64,000 nt of DNA from Sulfitobacter sp. M39 (GTDB lineage Bacteria > Pseudomonadota > Alphaproteobacteria > Rhodobacterales > Rhodobacteraceae). Below are positions 1-11,031 of the stretch, piece after piece. The notes under the pieces are model-generated. The model did not search any database. It had not been told where the DNA came from and saw nothing but the letters and a program-made list of their open reading frames with translations. Location: contig NZ_WMDZ01000001.1 in assembly GCF_021735935.1 (NCBI RefSeq), positions 744,001 through 808,000 of the forward strand, in the 5' to 3' direction. Position 1 is the first letter of the stretch. Every line of letters begins with the position of its first letter. Made by a program: the position numbers and the translations under genes.

Positions 1-209
1 CACTGGCCGTTTTTGCCGCGGCCCAGGTATGCACCTGCAGCAGCGCCAGCCAAGCCACCCAGAACGGCGCCTTTGGTTTTGTCATCGTCGCCCGACACGA
101 CAGCACCCAGAGCCGCACCAGCAGCAGCGCCGGTTACAGAAGATTGAGTCTGCGTTTCGCAAGCGGCGAGTGCGCCAACCATAGGCAGGACCAAAAGTAG
201 CTTTTTCAT
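1..209 (-). CDS. Glycine-zipper lipoprotein (3' part outside window)
   Basis: Only the N-terminal 69 residues are present; the gene runs off the left edge. The start ATG follows a GGAG ribosome site. The product opens with a short Lys-Lys-hydrophobic signal and a lipobox LAAC with Cys17, so it should be a lipid-anchored envelope protein. The rest is Gly/Ala-rich with GxxxG-type spacing (for example GAVLGGLAGAAAG), typical of glycine-zipper outer-membrane lipoproteins of the 17-kDa antigen/YMGG type. No enzymatic motif is visible. Its exact role is unknown. Confidence 0.8.
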   Translation of the reverse strand, partial: MKKLLLVLPMVGALAACETQTQSSVTGAAAGAALGAVVSGDDDKTKGAVLGGLAGAAAGAYLGRGKNGQ

Positions 210-305
210 GATATACTCCATACTAGCTTCAGTACTTAACGCTATGTAACGGGTTTGGTTCCAGTAAGATTATTTTGATCGGCAACAAAGTGCCTGAGCG
301 GCAGC

Positions 306-1703
306 CTATTTGCTGCCGAACACCCGCCCCATTGCCCCATCCACGGCGGCGATGATCTGATTAATGTCGTCTTCTTTAGCGATCAAGGCGGGGCTGAAGC
401 AAAGGGTGTTGTTCTTGCCCGGCACCGACCGGTTGGTCGCCCCGATGATCACGCCCTGCGCCATACAGTCTGCGACGACCGCTTGAATCTGCGCTTCGAC
501 AACGGGAACGCGGGTGCTGCGGTCTTGGACCAGCTCTGCGCCAAGGAACAGACCCTTGCCGCGCACCTGACCGATCACGTCATATTTGTCGGATAGCTCT
601 TCAAGCTCTTCGAGCATGTATTGCCCCATGTCGCGGGTGTTTTGCAGCAGGTTTTCGCGTTCGATAATCGCCATGTTTTCAATCGCGGCGGTGGGGCCAG
701 CAGTGCATCCCCCGAAGGTAGAGATATCGCGGAAGTAGTTCAGCGGGTCGCTGGCGTCGTCCTTGAACAGGTTAAAGACCTCTTCGGTGGTCACAAGACA
801 GGCAATCGCCGCATAGCCCGAGGCCACACCTTTGGCCATCGTGACCATATCGGGCTGGATGCCGAAATGCTGGTAGCCGAACCATTCGCCGGTGCGCCCG
901 ATGCCGCAGACGACTTCGTCGATGTGCAGCAGCACGTCATACTTGCGGCAAATCTCTTGCACCCGTTCCCAGTAGCCGTCCGGAGGCGTGATGACACCGC
1001 CGCCCGCCGTGACGGGTTCAAGACACAGCCCGCCCACGGTGTCGGGCCCTTCGGCGAGGATGATCTTCTCGATCTGATCCGCAGCCCAAACGCCGTAGTT
1101 ATCCTCTGGCGCGCCGTCTTGTTCGAACTTGCGATACTCTAGGCAGTGGGGCACGCGGACGAACCCATCGGTGAAGGGGCCGTATTGCGCATTGCGTTCT
1201 TCCTGACCGCCCGCAGACAGACAAGCGATGGTCGTGCCGTGGTAGTCGCGGTCGCGATACAGGATTTTGTGCTTCTTGCCGCCATAGCGTTTGTGGGCGA
1301 TCTGACGGATCATCTTGAAGGCTTTCTCGTTCGCCTCGGAGCCGGAGTTGCAATAGTACAGTCGGCTCATGCCCGGCATCTTGTCGATCAGCTTTTCCGC
1401 AAAGATCGACCCCGGAATAGACCCGGCAGAGCCCGCAAAATAGTTCAGCTTGATCAGCTGGTCGCGCACGGCGTTGGCAATGCTTTCACGGCCATAGCCG
1501 ACGTTGACGGTCCAGACACCACCGGACACCGCGTCCAGATGCTCTTTGCCCTTTTGGTCCCAGACACGCATGCCTTTGCCTTCGACAATGATCCGTGGGT
1601 CCGTGGTTTCATAGGCTTTGTGCTGGCTGAGGTGGTGCCAGATGTGCGCGCGATCTGCCTCGACCACACGGGAGATATCGTTTTCGCTAAATGTACCATC
1701 CAT
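306..1703 (-). CDS. tpa: Class III aminotransferase, probable taurine--pyruvate aminotransferase
   Basis: A 465-aa PLP-dependent class III (omega) transaminase of full length. The cofactor Lys is K291 in MVTMAKGVASG; the Asp that pairs with the pyridine nitrogen is D262 in LLHIDEVVCGIGRTG; the GSEANE motif binds phosphate. The N-terminal half (HLWHH-like IWHHLSQHK, GVWTVNVGYGRESIANAVRDQL) closely matches my recollection of roseobacter Tpa, which converts taurine plus pyruvate to sulfoacetaldehyde plus alanine. The start has a GGAAAGGT ribosome site. No tauR, xsc or taurine transporter is adjacent, so the substrate is inferred from sequence only; beta-alanine or a diamine is an alternative. 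Confidence 0.75.
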   Translation of the reverse strand: MDGTFSENDISRVVEADRAHIWHHLSQHKAYETTDPRIIVEGKGMRVWDQKGKEHLDAVSGGVWTVNVGYGRESIANAVRDQLIKLNYFAGSAGSIPGSIFAEKLIDKMPGMSRLYYCNSGSEANEKAFKMIRQIAHKRYGGKKHKILYRDRDYHGTTIACLSAGGQEERNAQYGPFTDGFVRVPHCLEYRKFEQDGAPEDNYGVWAADQIEKIILAEGPDTVGGLCLEPVTAGGGVITPPDGYWERVQEICRKYDVLLHIDEVVCGIGRTGEWFGYQHFGIQPDMVTMAKGVASGYAAIACLVTTEEVFNLFKDDASDPLNYFRDISTFGGCTAGPTAAIENMAIIERENLLQNTRDMGQYMLEELEELSDKYDVIGQVRGKGLFLGAELVQDRSTRVPVVEAQIQAVVADCMAQGVIIGATNRSVPGKNNTLCFSPALIAKEDDINQIIAAVDGAMGRVFGSK

Positions 1704-1884
1704 GTGCGTGACCTTTCCGAGGTTGGGATTGGGGGCGGGTGGTAAAGCACCCTGTTTTTAAGGCCGCATCGCAAACGCGCCTCGCGTCCGTTTCGGCCCA
1801 TGTGCAGTGATTGTTAGGAGCAACTTCCCCCTCTGAAAAGGAAAAACCTGCCACATAGGGGGGCGGGGCGGGGAAGATAGACGC

Positions 1885-1917
1885 AAAAAGGGCCGGAATT
1901 GATTAAAATTCCGGCCC
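1885..1917 (-). terminator. Rho-independent terminator of the DEAD-box helicase gene
   Basis: A perfect 11-bp inverted repeat (stem with GGCCGGAATT, loop GATTAA at 1901-1906) is followed on the minus strand by CTTTTTG. It sits about 60 bp beyond the stop of the helicase gene. Confidence 0.85.
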
Positions 1918-1975
1918 CTAAGCGTTTGATTGATCTGTATTTCCCCGTTTTCAGACTGGGGGTAGGTCTTGCCGC

Positions 1976-4171
1976 TTATTTCGGGCGAAAGCTCGACTTG
2001 CCGCGTTTGGGGGCTGCATCGCCGCCACCGGCTTTTCCCGAGGGTTTGCCGCCCTTGGGTTTCGCGCCCACTTTGCCCGGTGGGACAAAGCGTTTCGACG
2101 GGTCAGCGGCGCGGGCCTTGAACGGTTTATCCGCTGGTTTGCCGTCGCCACGGGGGCGGTCCGCCCCACGATCCGCTGGCTTTTCCTTTTTCCAGACGGC
2201 TTTGGCTTTGGGCTTGCCGCCGGGTTTGTCAAAGCTGTCGGGCTTGCCCGCAGACTTGGGTTTAGGCGCGGCACCGGGCTTCATCGGAGACCGTTCGGTC
2301 TTGTGCGACTTGGGCGGGCGTTCGCCTTTGGGGGCCTTGGGCTTGTCAAACTTCGGCTTGTCGCCGCGCGGTTTGTCGAACCCTTTGTCGGGGCGCGGGC
2401 CACGTGGCTTGTCGTAGGAGACCGATGCTTCTTCGGTGCTGGCCGCACGTGGTTTGCGCGGTGCACGTGGTGCGTCAGGGTCATAGGGTGCGCGGTCGGG
2501 GCGGGGGCCACGATCGGGGCGTGGGCCGTTGTCAGAACGGGGGGCGCCGCGGTTCGGTTTGGGGCCACGGCCGCCGGGCTTGGGCCCGCGCGACAGATCG
2601 GGGGCCTTGTCGAGCTTGGTCACAACCGCGCCGTCTTCGACCTTCATGTCGGGGCCAAGCGCGTTGGTGAATTTGTCTGCCGAGGTCGCGAGGATCTCGA
2701 CAAAGGTATGGCTGGGCTGTACGCGGATCGCGCCCACGTCATCCTTGGTCAGATCGCCCATGCGACAGATCATCGGCAGGATGGTGCGGGGTTCGGCGTC
2801 ATCATTGCGCCCGATCGAGATCGAGAACCAGACCGACGGGCCAAAGTCACCACGGGGGCGTTCGTCGGCAGGGGTGCCGGGCTCTGCCAGCTGCTCGGGC
2901 GCGGACTGGCGTGCACGGTACAGGTTCACAAAGGCCGTCGCCAGTTGCTCGGCGCTGAACTGATCCACCAGATTGGCGACAAAGCCAGTCGCATCATCGG
3001 GGATCGGGTTCGACCAAGCGGAATCAGCCAGCAATCGCTTTTCGTCTTCGGCGTTTACTTCTTCGGCAGAGGGCGGGTTGGCCCATTCGACCTTCAGCTT
3101 GGCGCCGCCCAGCAGACGGTTTGCCTTGCTGCGCATCTTGGCCGGAACGATCAGCGCGGACACACCCTTGCGACCGGCGCGACCGGTACGGCCCGAGCGG
3201 TGCAGCAACGTGTCAGAGTTCGACGGCAGATCGGCATGCACCACCAGTTCGAGGTTGGGCAGGTCGATCCCGCGTGCGGCCACATCTGTCGCGATACAGA
3301 CGCGCGCGCGCCCGTCGCGCAGCGCCTGCAGCGCGTTGGTGCGTTCGGATTGCGTCAGCTCGCCCGACAGCGCCACGACTGAAAATCCGCGGTTGGTAAA
3401 GCGAGTGGTCAGGCGCGCGACGGCGGCGCGGGTGTTGCAGAAGACGATGGCGTTTTTCGCCTCGTAGAACCGCAGCACGTTGATGATCGCGTTTTCAGTG
3501 TCGCGCGGGTGCACGTTCAGCGCACGGTATTCGATGTCGGCGTGTTGTTTCTTTTCGCCCACGGTTTCGACGCGCTGCGCATCACGCTGGTAGGATTTGG
3601 CCAGCTTGGCGATCGCCGCAGGCACGGTGGCCGAGAACAACAGCGTGCGGCGTTCTTCCGGCGCTTCGGAGAGGATGAATTCCAGCTCTTCGCGGAAACC
3701 CAGATCAAGCATCTCGTCCGCTTCATCCAGCACCACGGCACGAATGTCGGACAGGTTGATGTTGTTGCGTTTGATGTGGTCGCACAGGCGGCCCGGTGTC
3801 GCGACGACGATATGCGCGCCACGGTCCAGCGCACGACGTTCGGTGCGTGTGTCCATGCCGCCAACGCAGGTGGTCACGACCGCACCGGCCTTGCCATAAA
3901 GCCACGTCAGCTCGCGGCTGACCTGCATGGCCAATTCGCGCGTCGGTGCGATGATCAGCGCCAGGGGCGCGCCGGCGTGTCCGAATTTTTCATCGTCGCC
4001 CAAAAGGGTCGGTGCGATGGCGAGACCAAAGGCCACTGTCTTGCCGGACCCCGTTTGGGCTGACACCAGAAGGTCGGCCTCGACCAGATCTGGGTTGGTA
4101 ACCGCCTCTTGGACGGGGGTAAGCGAATCATAGCCTTGGGTGGCAAGCGCGTCTGCGATGGTTTGGATCAA
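1976..4171 (-). CDS. DEAD-box ATP-dependent RNA helicase with long basic C-terminal tail
   Basis: About 731 aa from a TTG start at 4171 preceded by AGGACA; the frame is open up to 4243, but the protein family begins at this position (residues IQTIADALATQGY). Helicase motifs are all present: Walker A AQTGSGKT (38-45), PTRELA (76-81), DEAD (149-152), SAT (180-182), and HRSGRTGRAG (324-333). A DbpA/DeaD-type RNA-binding region lies around 470-530. Roughly the last 195 residues are low-complexity Lys/Pro/Gly/Arg/Asp with repeated KPRG, FDKP and RPDRG blocks, expected to be disordered and RNA-binding. Likely role: rRNA/mRNA remodelling, as for DeaD/CsdA. The gene is monocistronic, with a terminator downstream. 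Confidence 0.92.
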   Translation of the reverse strand: MIQTIADALATQGYDSLTPVQEAVTNPDLVEADLLVSAQTGSGKTVAFGLAIAPTLLGDDEKFGHAGAPLALIIAPTRELAMQVSRELTWLYGKAGAVVTTCVGGMDTRTERRALDRGAHIVVATPGRLCDHIKRNNINLSDIRAVVLDEADEMLDLGFREELEFILSEAPEERRTLLFSATVPAAIAKLAKSYQRDAQRVETVGEKKQHADIEYRALNVHPRDTENAIINVLRFYEAKNAIVFCNTRAAVARLTTRFTNRGFSVVALSGELTQSERTNALQALRDGRARVCIATDVAARGIDLPNLELVVHADLPSNSDTLLHRSGRTGRAGRKGVSALIVPAKMRSKANRLLGGAKLKVEWANPPSAEEVNAEDEKRLLADSAWSNPIPDDATGFVANLVDQFSAEQLATAFVNLYRARQSAPEQLAEPGTPADERPRGDFGPSVWFSISIGRNDDAEPRTILPMICRMGDLTKDDVGAIRVQPSHTFVEILATSADKFTNALGPDMKVEDGAVVTKLDKAPDLSRGPKPGGRGPKPNRGAPRSDNGPRPDRGPRPDRAPYDPDAPRAPRKPRAASTEEASVSYDKPRGPRPDKGFDKPRGDKPKFDKPKAPKGERPPKSHKTERSPMKPGAAPKPKSAGKPDSFDKPGGKPKAKAVWKKEKPADRGADRPRGDGKPADKPFKARAADPSKRFVPPGKVGAKPKGGKPSGKAGGGDAAPKRGKSSFRPK

Positions 4172-4303
4172 GGGATTGTCCTGTCTGAGAAAATGTCGCG
4201 CTACAAATACGCGCGTCGCGGCAAAAGCGGATACGCCAGCCACGTGTTGCGCCCGTCCCTAGTCGGTTGTGGCGCAAATGTACATCTCTTTGTCAGGCGC
4301 GCA

Positions 4304-4326
4304 GGGCAAGGCAGCTATGCTTGCCC
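4304..4326 (-). terminator. Possible terminator hairpin after the gamma-glutamyltransferase-like gene
   Basis: A 7-bp perfect stem (GGGCAAG/CTTGCCC, 9-nt loop) lies 10 bp past the stop codon. There is no T-tract, so it is a weak candidate. Confidence 0.3.
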
Positions 4327-4335
4327 GTCGCTGTT

Positions 4336-5913
4336 TCAGGCGCTGACGGCATCCCCCCACGCGGACATCACCTCTGTCACGCCGGTATTTTCATCGCCCG
4401 CACGCCCGACGGCTGAGGGGCAGGCGAAGTGATAGGGGAAGATCGTGCGCGGCGCGGTCACCACATTGTCCAGTGTGTCTTGCAACGTCGCGATCACTTG
4501 CGGCGGCAGCGCCAGATCCACGATGGTCACATCGGCAAGGCTCATATCCGTGCGCGGCGCATGAAAGGCGGTTTCCAGATCCATTCCGTAGTCCAGCAGC
4601 AGGGATGTCAGTTCGACCACAGCGGGCATGATCTTGCGCCCGCCCGATGCCCCAAGCGCGAATTGCGCACCGTCGGCACGCTCCAGCAGCGTGGGGCACA
4701 TATTCGCAAGGCAGCGTTTATCCGGCCCAAGCGAGTTCGGCTTGCCCTGTTCAGGGTCAAACCACATGATGCCGTTGTTCATCAGGATGCCCGATTGCGG
4801 CAACATCATCCGCGAGCCAAAGATCGACAGCAGCGTTTGGGTGACGGCGACCATATTGCCTGCCGCATCAACGACGCTGAAATGTGTGGTGCAGGACGGG
4901 TCGGGTTCATGTTCGATATCGCCCATCGTGTCATAGCGTTCCTGGTTGGCCTGCCGGATGGCACGGTCATAGGCAATGAACGCCTCGGCGTCGGGGGTGT
5001 CGGTGCCGGGCTGCCAGGCGGTCATCAGGTCAAGCGCGCGGCGCATGGTCGGGCCAGCGGTCAGGGTCGGTGTGGCGATGACCTCGTGCCCGCGATAGGC
5101 ATAGTGCATCGCGTCGACCAATGTCGCCTGATACTGCGCCAGATCCTCCGCCGTATGGTGCCCGCCGGCGGCTTGCAGATCGGCCACGATAGACTGCGCC
5201 AAAGGCCCCTCGTAAAACGCGCGTGGTCCGTCCTTGGCCACGGTGCGCAGCGACGCGGCAAGACGGCTAAGGTCGCATTTCGTCTCGCCCAAGGCGGTCC
5301 AGCCAGAGGATTTGGGAAAGCCGTCTTCGTCCAGAAACGTCTCGGCCGAGGCGGGGAAGGGGGCGAGGTCTTTGGCCGAGCCGCCAAGGATCAGCTGTGT
5401 GTACCAGTCCACAGGCAGACCATCATCGGCAAGCTTGATCGCAGGCGCCAGCAGATCGGCCCAAGGTTTCGTGGCAAAGCTTTCATGCGCCAGACCCATG
5501 CCCGCGACCTGACCGGGAATGGCAATCGCCTTGGCCCCAAACACATTGCGGTCTTCCAGCACCGAAGGCCAGGGGAACAGATCGCCCGCCTTGCCGCCCA
5601 CGATGGGATAGTCCGCGACATCCAGCCCCTTGGGGGATTTCATCCCGAATTCGATGACCTTGGCCGTCTTTTCGCCCGCCATGCGCACGACCATAAAGCC
5701 GCCGCCGCCCATACCGCTCATCCAGGGTTCAGCCGCGCCAAGCGCAAAGGAGGTGGCAATCGCCGCATCCACCGCATTGCCGCCCTGCGCCATGACATCC
5801 GCCCCGACCTGCGCGGCGACACGGCTTTGCGAGGCGACGATCCCCTTGCGGCTGCGGGTCGCGGGTTTGGTGATCTGCCAAGAGGCATTCTGCTGCTGGG
5901 TCATTGGGGGCAT
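4336..5913 (-). CDS. Gamma-glutamyltransferase family protein (Ntn hydrolase)
   Basis: A 525-aa protein of the gamma-glutamyltranspeptidase superfamily. These enzymes self-cleave before a Thr that becomes the N-terminal nucleophile of the small subunit. Here the motif is SCTTHFSVVD with T342 as the expected nucleophile, and the large-subunit signature GGNAVDAAIAT is at 44-54. The distal small-subunit signature is LGASGGRKIMP. No secretion signal is visible, so this is probably one of the cytoplasmic GGT-like hydrolases (acylase or amide hydrolase types) rather than classical periplasmic glutathione Ggt. The substrate cannot be read from the sequence. Confidence 0.85.
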   Translation of the reverse strand: MPPMTQQQNASWQITKPATRSRKGIVASQSRVAAQVGADVMAQGGNAVDAAIATSFALGAAEPWMSGMGGGGFMVVRMAGEKTAKVIEFGMKSPKGLDVADYPIVGGKAGDLFPWPSVLEDRNVFGAKAIAIPGQVAGMGLAHESFATKPWADLLAPAIKLADDGLPVDWYTQLILGGSAKDLAPFPASAETFLDEDGFPKSSGWTALGETKCDLSRLAASLRTVAKDGPRAFYEGPLAQSIVADLQAAGGHHTAEDLAQYQATLVDAMHYAYRGHEVIATPTLTAGPTMRRALDLMTAWQPGTDTPDAEAFIAYDRAIRQANQERYDTMGDIEHEPDPSCTTHFSVVDAAGNMVAVTQTLLSIFGSRMMLPQSGILMNNGIMWFDPEQGKPNSLGPDKRCLANMCPTLLERADGAQFALGASGGRKIMPAVVELTSLLLDYGMDLETAFHAPRTDMSLADVTIVDLALPPQVIATLQDTLDNVVTAPRTIFPYHFACPSAVGRAGDENTGVTEVMSAWGDAVSA

Positions 5914-5989
5914 CCTGATGTTTAGATGTGCCTACCCAACGCCAGTGTCAGCAGATTTGCAACCTTGAGGGGCCCTGCGGCCCCATTGG

Positions 5990-6610
5990 TCAGTTGCTTT
6001 GTGTCGGTGCCGCTGAAAATGCGAACACGGGGGGCTGCGTCATCTCGTTCGACGGCGCGGATTTCGCATCGGGATAGATGAACCCGTTGATCGGATAGAC
6101 ACTGCCGTAGGACCCAGCCTGGCTTTCAAGGCGCACATCGGACCAGTCGTTCAGCGGAGATACGTCTTGTACGCTCATCCCAAGCGAGATCTTGTTGCGC
6201 TTCCAATTGGCGTGATCGACCTTGATCTCGCGCGGGGAAACGACTTCGGAGACGACGGCAACATGGCCCATAGGGTTCCGGCTGGTGCCTTTGAACGCCA
6301 TGACCGACCCGACGACGGGTTCTTTGCCGCGTTCGTACAGGCCGTTGGCTTGCGCCCACCACGTATTGGCATTGCCGCGGATTTGAACGCCGCTGGCATT
6401 GCGTGCGAAGGGCACGCACCAGACGCGCTGCCCTTTGGATTGCAAAACGCGAACCTCGCGGATCGCCATGGCGTGCAGGTCGGGGTTGATACCCGCCTGA
6501 CCAATGGTCTGAATTTCAGACGGGCCGCGGGCGCAGGCTGCTGTCATCAGCAGGGCCACACACAAAAAAGGAATTCCAACTTTCGATGACCACTGGCGTT
6601 TCACGCTCAT
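5990..6610 (-). CDS. CHAP-domain lipoprotein, putative peptidoglycan amidase/endopeptidase
   Basis: A 206-aa predicted envelope protein. An N-terminal hydrophobic stretch ends in TAAC with Cys26, a plausible lipobox. A CHAP (NlpC/P60-like) fold follows: catalytic Cys65 in RVWCVPFAR, His116 in NPMGHVAVV, and a polar partner near VDHANW (residues 131-136). CHAP enzymes cut peptide bonds in peptidoglycan. The roughly 40 residues after the CHAP core are not assignable. It stands alone between the GGT-like gene and the urease operon. Substrate and in vivo role are inferred. Confidence 0.8.
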   Translation of the reverse strand: MSVKRQWSSKVGIPFLCVALLMTAACARGPSEIQTIGQAGINPDLHAMAIREVRVLQSKGQRVWCVPFARNASGVQIRGNANTWWAQANGLYERGKEPVVGSVMAFKGTSRNPMGHVAVVSEVVSPREIKVDHANWKRNKISLGMSVQDVSPLNDWSDVRLESQAGSYGSVYPINGFIYPDAKSAPSNEMTQPPVFAFSAAPTQSN

Positions 6611-6742
6611 TTATCTGTCCTGCTGCCCGTTTCATTCACCTTACTGTCCCAGTAAAGTCCGGCAGACATTCCGCGATTCTTGCCGAAAAACAAAGCGTCA
6701 GGATTCCTGTGGGCAAAATTCCGCCACTATTATTGCAAATTG

Positions 6743-7372
6743 TTAATTTTCGGGAACCGGCCGAAGGCCGCCGATTTTGACAATTAGGTCCAGCAGCTCT
6801 GCCACACCCTTATCGTGTTTCATCTCGGCAAAGAGATAGGGCAGATCGCCGCGCATCCGTTTGGCGTCACGGTCCATCACCTCTAGTGATGCGCCCACAT
6901 GCGGGGCGAGGTCGGTTTTGTTGATGATCAGGATATCCGACTTGGTGATCGCTGGCCCGCCCTTGCGCGGGATCTCTTCGCCCGCAGCAACGTCGATGAC
7001 ATAAAGCGTCACATCCGCCAGCTCGGGGCTGAAGGTCGCCGACAGGTTATCGCCACCGGATTCGATGAGCACACAGTCCAGATCGGGGTGGCGGTCGCGC
7101 ATCCGGGCTACGGCGGCAAGATTGATCGACGCATCCTCGCGGATGGCGGTGTGGGGGCAGCCGCCCGTCTCGACCCCGATGATCCGGTCCTGCGGCAAGA
7201 CCTGAAGCCGCATGAGCGCTTCGGCGTCCTCTTGGGTGTAGATATCATTGGTGATCACGCCGATCGACCAGCGGTCGCGCATAGCACGGCACAGGGCGGC
7301 GGTCGTCGTTGTCTTGCCCGCGCCAACGGGGCCACCAATGCCAATACGAAGCGGTCCATGGGGGGAGGTCAT
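6743..7372 (-). CDS. ureG: Urease accessory GTPase UreG
   Basis: A 209-aa SIMIBI-class GTPase that powers nickel delivery to urease. The P-loop is [10 protein letters not shown] (13-22) and the conserved metal-binding CPH motif is at 72-74 in [15 protein letters not shown] supplies guanine specificity. It is the last gene of the operon and its ATG overlaps the ureF stop by 4 bp, implying translational coupling. Length is standard for the family. Confidence 0.97.
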   Translation of the reverse strand: MTSPHGPLRIGIGGPVGAGKTTTTAALCRAMRDRWSIGVITNDIYTQEDAEALMRLQVLPQDRIIGVETGGCPHTAIREDASINLAAVARMRDRHPDLDCVLIESGGDNLSATFSPELADVTLYVIDVAAGEEIPRKGGPAITKSDILIINKTDLAPHVGASLEVMDRDAKRMRGDLPYLFAEMKHDKGVAELLDLIVKIGGLRPVPEN

Positions 7373-8004
7373 GTCTGGAACATCCTTGAGTAAAGCGTTT
7401 CATGTCGCATCGACGCGATATCGGCCAGAAAACAGGCGCTGCCGATGTCGTCGATGGTTTGGGTCAGGGCCAGCGTCACCGTTTGGTGGCACAGCGGGGC
7501 AAGGGCGGTGATCACCCGCTGCCCGTCCGTTTGCCCCAAGGGCACCGCGCGGATTGCAGCAGACACCAATGCGCTGACGAAGGCGTGCAGGAACAGCTGC
7601 GCGCCTTGTGCCACGGGCAGCCCCTGCGCCGCGCAAGCCGCGCCAAAGGCGACGGGCAGCGTCAGGTCGGGGAGGTCATGCCCCCAGACGTCATTGACCA
7701 CCCGCACAAAGGCCGCGCCCTGCTGGGTCATCTCGGTCAGCCGCTCTGACGAGGGGGCCAGCGCGCGCGCCAGCGCATCCACCTCGTCCACCCCCTTACC
7801 CGCAAAGCCAGCGTTCAGCAGGATCGCATCGGTCCGGCCTGCACCGTGGGTGATGATATCCGACAGCCACGCCTGAAGGCTGGCCGCATCGTGAATGGTG
7901 CCGTCCTGCACGGCCATTTCCAGCCCGTGGCTATAGCTGAACGCGCCGATGGGAAAGCTGGGCGACAGCCATTGCGCGAGCGTGATCAGGGCTTGGGTTT
8001 GCAT
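7369..8004 (-). CDS. ureF: Urease accessory protein UreF
   Basis: A 211-aa all-helical accessory protein that bridges UreG and the UreD-urease complex during nickel-site assembly. Family landmarks are the N-terminal [21 protein letters not shown] and the C-terminal [14 protein letters not shown]. It lies 12 bp after ureE and overlaps ureG by 4 bp. Confidence 0.95.
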   Translation of the reverse strand: MQTQALITLAQWLSPSFPIGAFSYSHGLEMAVQDGTIHDAASLQAWLSDIITHGAGRTDAILLNAGFAGKGVDEVDALARALAPSSERLTEMTQQGAAFVRVVNDVWGHDLPDLTLPVAFGAACAAQGLPVAQGAQLFLHAFVSALVSAAIRAVPLGQTDGQRVITALAPLCHQTVTLALTQTIDDIGSACFLADIASMRHETLYSRMFQT

Positions 8005-8016
8005 CGTCCGGCGGGC

Positions 8017-8469
8017 CTAATGTGCGTGGCTGTGGGTGCGCCCGTGGCCATAGGCACCGCCCTCGGGAATGAACGGTTCGGACACATCCCGCAACGTCGC
8101 GCCGAGCTTGGTCAGCATGTCGCGGATCACATGGTCGTTCTGGATCAGCAGGCGGGCGGGTTCAAGCTGGCAGGGGCAGTGCCGGTTGCCGATATGCCAT
8201 GCCAGCCGCACCAGATCGTCGCCGGTGATTTCCAGCAAGGCTTCCTTGGCCGCGATGACCTCGATGATCTGCCCGCCTTCAAGCTCGAACGCATCGCCGT
8301 GGTTCAGCGATTCCGTATGGGCGAGGTCCACGAGGAATCCGCGGTTATGGCTGGTCAGCAAGCGTTTGCGGCGCAGGAAGCGGTCGTCATAGGTCAGCAC
8401 GCAGCTGTCATCCGCATGGTCCCACTGGCCGTGGCGCTTGATCGTATGGGCGGGAGGAAGGTCGGTCAT
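8017..8469 (-). CDS. ureE: Urease accessory metallochaperone UreE
   Basis: A 150-aa nickel carrier that hands Ni to the UreG/UreF/UreD complex. The C-terminal metal-binding part contains HIGNRHCPCQL and ends in a short tail GHGRTHSHAH, much less His-rich than the Klebsiella protein. The gene starts 9 bp after ureC on the minus strand and precedes ureF. Confidence 0.94.
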   Translation of the reverse strand: MTDLPPAHTIKRHGQWDHADDSCVLTYDDRFLRRKRLLTSHNRGFLVDLAHTESLNHGDAFELEGGQIIEVIAAKEALLEITGDDLVRLAWHIGNRHCPCQLEPARLLIQNDHVIRDMLTKLGATLRDVSEPFIPEGGAYGHGRTHSHAH

Positions 8470-8478
8470 CTAGGGGCC

Positions 8479-10188
<1,710 letters not shown>

Positions 10189-10212
10189 TGGTCTCTCTTT
10201 CCTCGAAGCGCC

Positions 10213-10518
10213 TTAGAGCGCGCCCATCACTTCAGCGTTGAACCCATACACCTTACGGTCGCCCGCCAGCGGGATCAGCTGCACCTCGCGGCGTTGACCG
10301 GGTTCAAAGCGCACTGCGGTGCCGGCGGCGATGTCCAGACGGTGACCACGCGCGGCGGCGCGGTCGAAGTCGAGCGCGGGGTTGGTTTCGGCAAAGTGGT
10401 AGTGACTGCCGACCTGCACGGGCCGGTCACCGGTATTGGCAACCATCAGGGTGATGGCCGTGCGATCGGCGTTCAGGGTGATGTCCCCTGTGGCGCACAG
10501 CACCTCTCCGGGGATCAT
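10213..10518 (-). CDS. ureB: Urease subunit beta
   Basis: A 101-aa beta subunit beginning [16 protein letters not shown], the standard start; upstream open frame is not part of the protein. It contains [17 protein letters not shown] and [11 protein letters not shown], the typical beta-sandwich motifs. Its ATG overlaps the stop of the preceding 61-codon gene by 4 bp, so it is translated in a coupled manner with that small protein. Confidence 0.96.
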   Translation of the reverse strand: MIPGEVLCATGDITLNADRTAITLMVANTGDRPVQVGSHYHFAETNPALDFDRAAARGHRLDIAAGTAVRFEPGQRREVQLIPLAGDRKVYGFNAEVMGAL

Positions 10519-10700
10519 TTGCGCGCCTTTTGGGGGGCCTTGACCCGCCCCCGCAGCGCGATGGCCGCGACGGTTGCGATGACGGCGAGCCCCATGAAGA
10601 CAGGCATCCATTCGGCCCCGTGGGGGGCGATATGCACACCGGGGTGGGCAAGGGCAGGGCCGGCCATCAGGGCGGCGGGCAGGATCATCAGATGTTTCAT
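10515..10700 (-). CDS. Small His-containing membrane protein inside the urease operon
   Basis: 61 aa. A signal-like N-terminus ends in PALA, followed by a short His-containing stretch ([10 protein letters not shown]; His19, 23, 27), one hydrophobic segment (about 33-50) and a basic tail ([10 protein letters not shown]). It lies 27 bp after ureA and overlaps the ureB start (ATGA), so it is part of the operon. It resembles no urease component I know. It may be membrane-tethered with His residues outside, which would suit a metal-related role, but that is inference. It is not UreJ/HupE, which is much longer. Confidence 0.75.
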   Translation of the reverse strand: MKHLMILPAALMAGPALAHPGVHIAPHGAEWMPVFMGLAVIATVAAIALRGRVKAPQKARK

Positions 10701-10727
10701 AGCAGGGGCCTTTCTTGCGAATGGTGT

Positions 10728-11030
10728 CTAGCGGATAGGGTTGTGCACGGTGACCAGCTTGGTTCCGTCGGGGAAGGTGGCTTCGACCTGCACGTCGTGG
10801 ATCATCTCGGCGATGCCCTCCATACAGTCGTCGCGGGTGATGACCTGGGCGCCAGCCTGCATCATCTCGGCCACGCTGCGGCCATCGCGCGCGCCTTCGA
10901 CGACGGTGTCGGTGATCAGGGCAATCGCCTCGGGGTGGTTCAGCTTGACGCCACGGGCCAGACGCTTGCGCGCGACTTCGGCCGCCATGGCGATCAGCAG
11001 TTTGTCTTTTTCACGGGGGGTCAGCTGCAT
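10728..11030 (-). CDS. ureA: Urease subunit gamma
   Basis: A 100-aa structural subunit starting [20 protein letters not shown], the usual gamma N-terminus, and ending [12 protein letters not shown]. It begins one base after the ureD stop. The upstream reading-frame extension overlaps ureD and is not coding. Confidence 0.97.
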   Translation of the reverse strand: MQLTPREKDKLLIAMAAEVARKRLARGVKLNHPEAIALITDTVVEGARDGRSVAEMMQAGAQVITRDDCMEGIAEMIHDVQVEATFPDGTKLVTVHNPIR

Positions 11031-11031
11031 G

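Noticed and set aside
1899..2417. Plus-strand 172-codon Pro/Gly/Leu-rich frame
   Set aside because: It is the reverse of the low-complexity helicase tail and includes the terminator hairpin.
5969..5984. GGGGCC-CTGC-GGCCCC hairpin between the GGT-like and CHAP genes
   Set aside because: Only 6 bp with no T-run; too weak to call a terminator.
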